Below, in pieces: positions 6,062-6,160 of a DNA stretch of 6,160 nucleotides (its first letter is position 1; the number at the start of each line of letters is the position of its first letter). This stretch comes from Gammaproteobacteria bacterium (GTDB lineage: Bacteria > Pseudomonadota > Gammaproteobacteria > Pseudomonadales > GM7GCV1): assembly GCA_030830945.1 (NCBI GenBank), contig JAURLY010000187.1, positions 1 through 6,160 of the forward strand, written 5' to 3'. A model generated the notes under the pieces. It searched no databases. It was not told the origin of the DNA and saw nothing but the letters and a program-made list of their open reading frames with translations. The position numbers were made by a program, and so were the translations under genes.

Positions 6062-6160
6062 ACAAAGCATCAATTATCGGCTTATTCGCTTCAGGGAATT
6101 GATAATTCGAAAGATCGTTGAGTGATACCCAGCAAACTTCCTGCCCTTCCTTCCCTAGCG
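6054..6160 (-). CDS. mutT: MutT-type Nudix hydrolase, C-terminal end (partial)
   Basis: Only the last 34 codons and the TAG stop (6056-6054) are in the window. The translation 'GKEGQEVCWVSLNDLSNY' followed by 'QFPEANKPIIDALSI' matches the MutT C-terminus pattern EGQ...W..L..L....FP.AN.P.I..L, as in the Escherichia coli 8-oxo-dGTP diphosphatase. The Nudix box itself would lie upstream, outside the window. MutT removes oxidised guanine nucleotides from the pool. The gene converges on coaE with an 8-base overlap of the two 3' ends and no visible terminator. Some bacterial relatives carry a fused thiamine-phosphate synthase domain at the C-terminus; this one stops right after the Nudix domain. 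Confidence 0.8.
   Translation of the reverse strand, partial: LGKEGQEVCWVSLNDLSNYQFPEANKPIIDALSI

Noticed and set aside
6069..6108. Inverted repeats downstream of coaE (ATCAATT/AATTGAT and AATTATC/GATAATT)
   Set aside because: The arms are AT-rich, seven bases long, separated by more than 20 bases, have no T run, and lie inside the mutT coding end, so I do not call a terminator.
1..6160. CRISPR array, insertion sequence, tRNA or phage element
   Set aside because: No regularly spaced repeats, transposase motifs, terminal inverted repeats or tRNA cloverleaf were seen on either strand.

Overview
The window is a type IV pilus biogenesis locus from a gammaproteobacterium, probably from the Pseudomonas / Cellvibrio / marine-gammaproteobacterial part of the class. 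Three things point there: a divergent pilA | pilB-pilC-pilD-coaE layout, a class IVa major pilin behind a sigma-54 (-24/-12) promoter, and a convergent mutT after coaE. The genus cannot be fixed from the sequence alone.

Layout, left to right. Positions 1-823 (minus strand) hold the first 274 codons of a polytopic membrane protein that runs off the left edge; it looks like a GT-C / TMTC-like glycosyltransferase and may glycosylate the pilin. A strong hairpin terminator lies at about 857-883, followed leftwards by only about 33 bases before that gene's start. pilA (904-1323, minus) encodes the major pilin. The 296-base divergent intergenic region (1324-1619) holds the pilA sigma-54 promoter, TGTC half-sites of the kind PilR recognises, two perfect palindromes (21 bp and 15 bp), and a weaker sigma-70-like promoter for the rightward operon. 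pilB (extension ATPase), pilC (inner-membrane platform), pilD (prepilin peptidase/methylase) and coaE (dephospho-CoA kinase) follow on the plus strand at intervals of 5, 19 and 5 bases, so they are almost certainly one operon. At the right edge the 3' end of a MutT-type Nudix hydrolase gene comes in on the minus strand and overlaps the end of coaE by 8 bases.

How they work together: PilD cuts the PilA leader after Gly8 and N-methylates the new Phe1. PilB hydrolyses ATP and, through PilC, drives assembly of mature PilA into the pilus fibre. The upstream GT-C protein may decorate the pilin. CoaE and MutT are housekeeping enzymes that travel with this locus.

Most of the window is well-known biology and I found no convincing wholly new system. 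The points most worth following up are the unassigned GT-C protein next to pilA, the unexplained 21-bp palindrome just upstream of the pilA core promoter, and the terminator placed between pilA and the putative glycosyltransferase.
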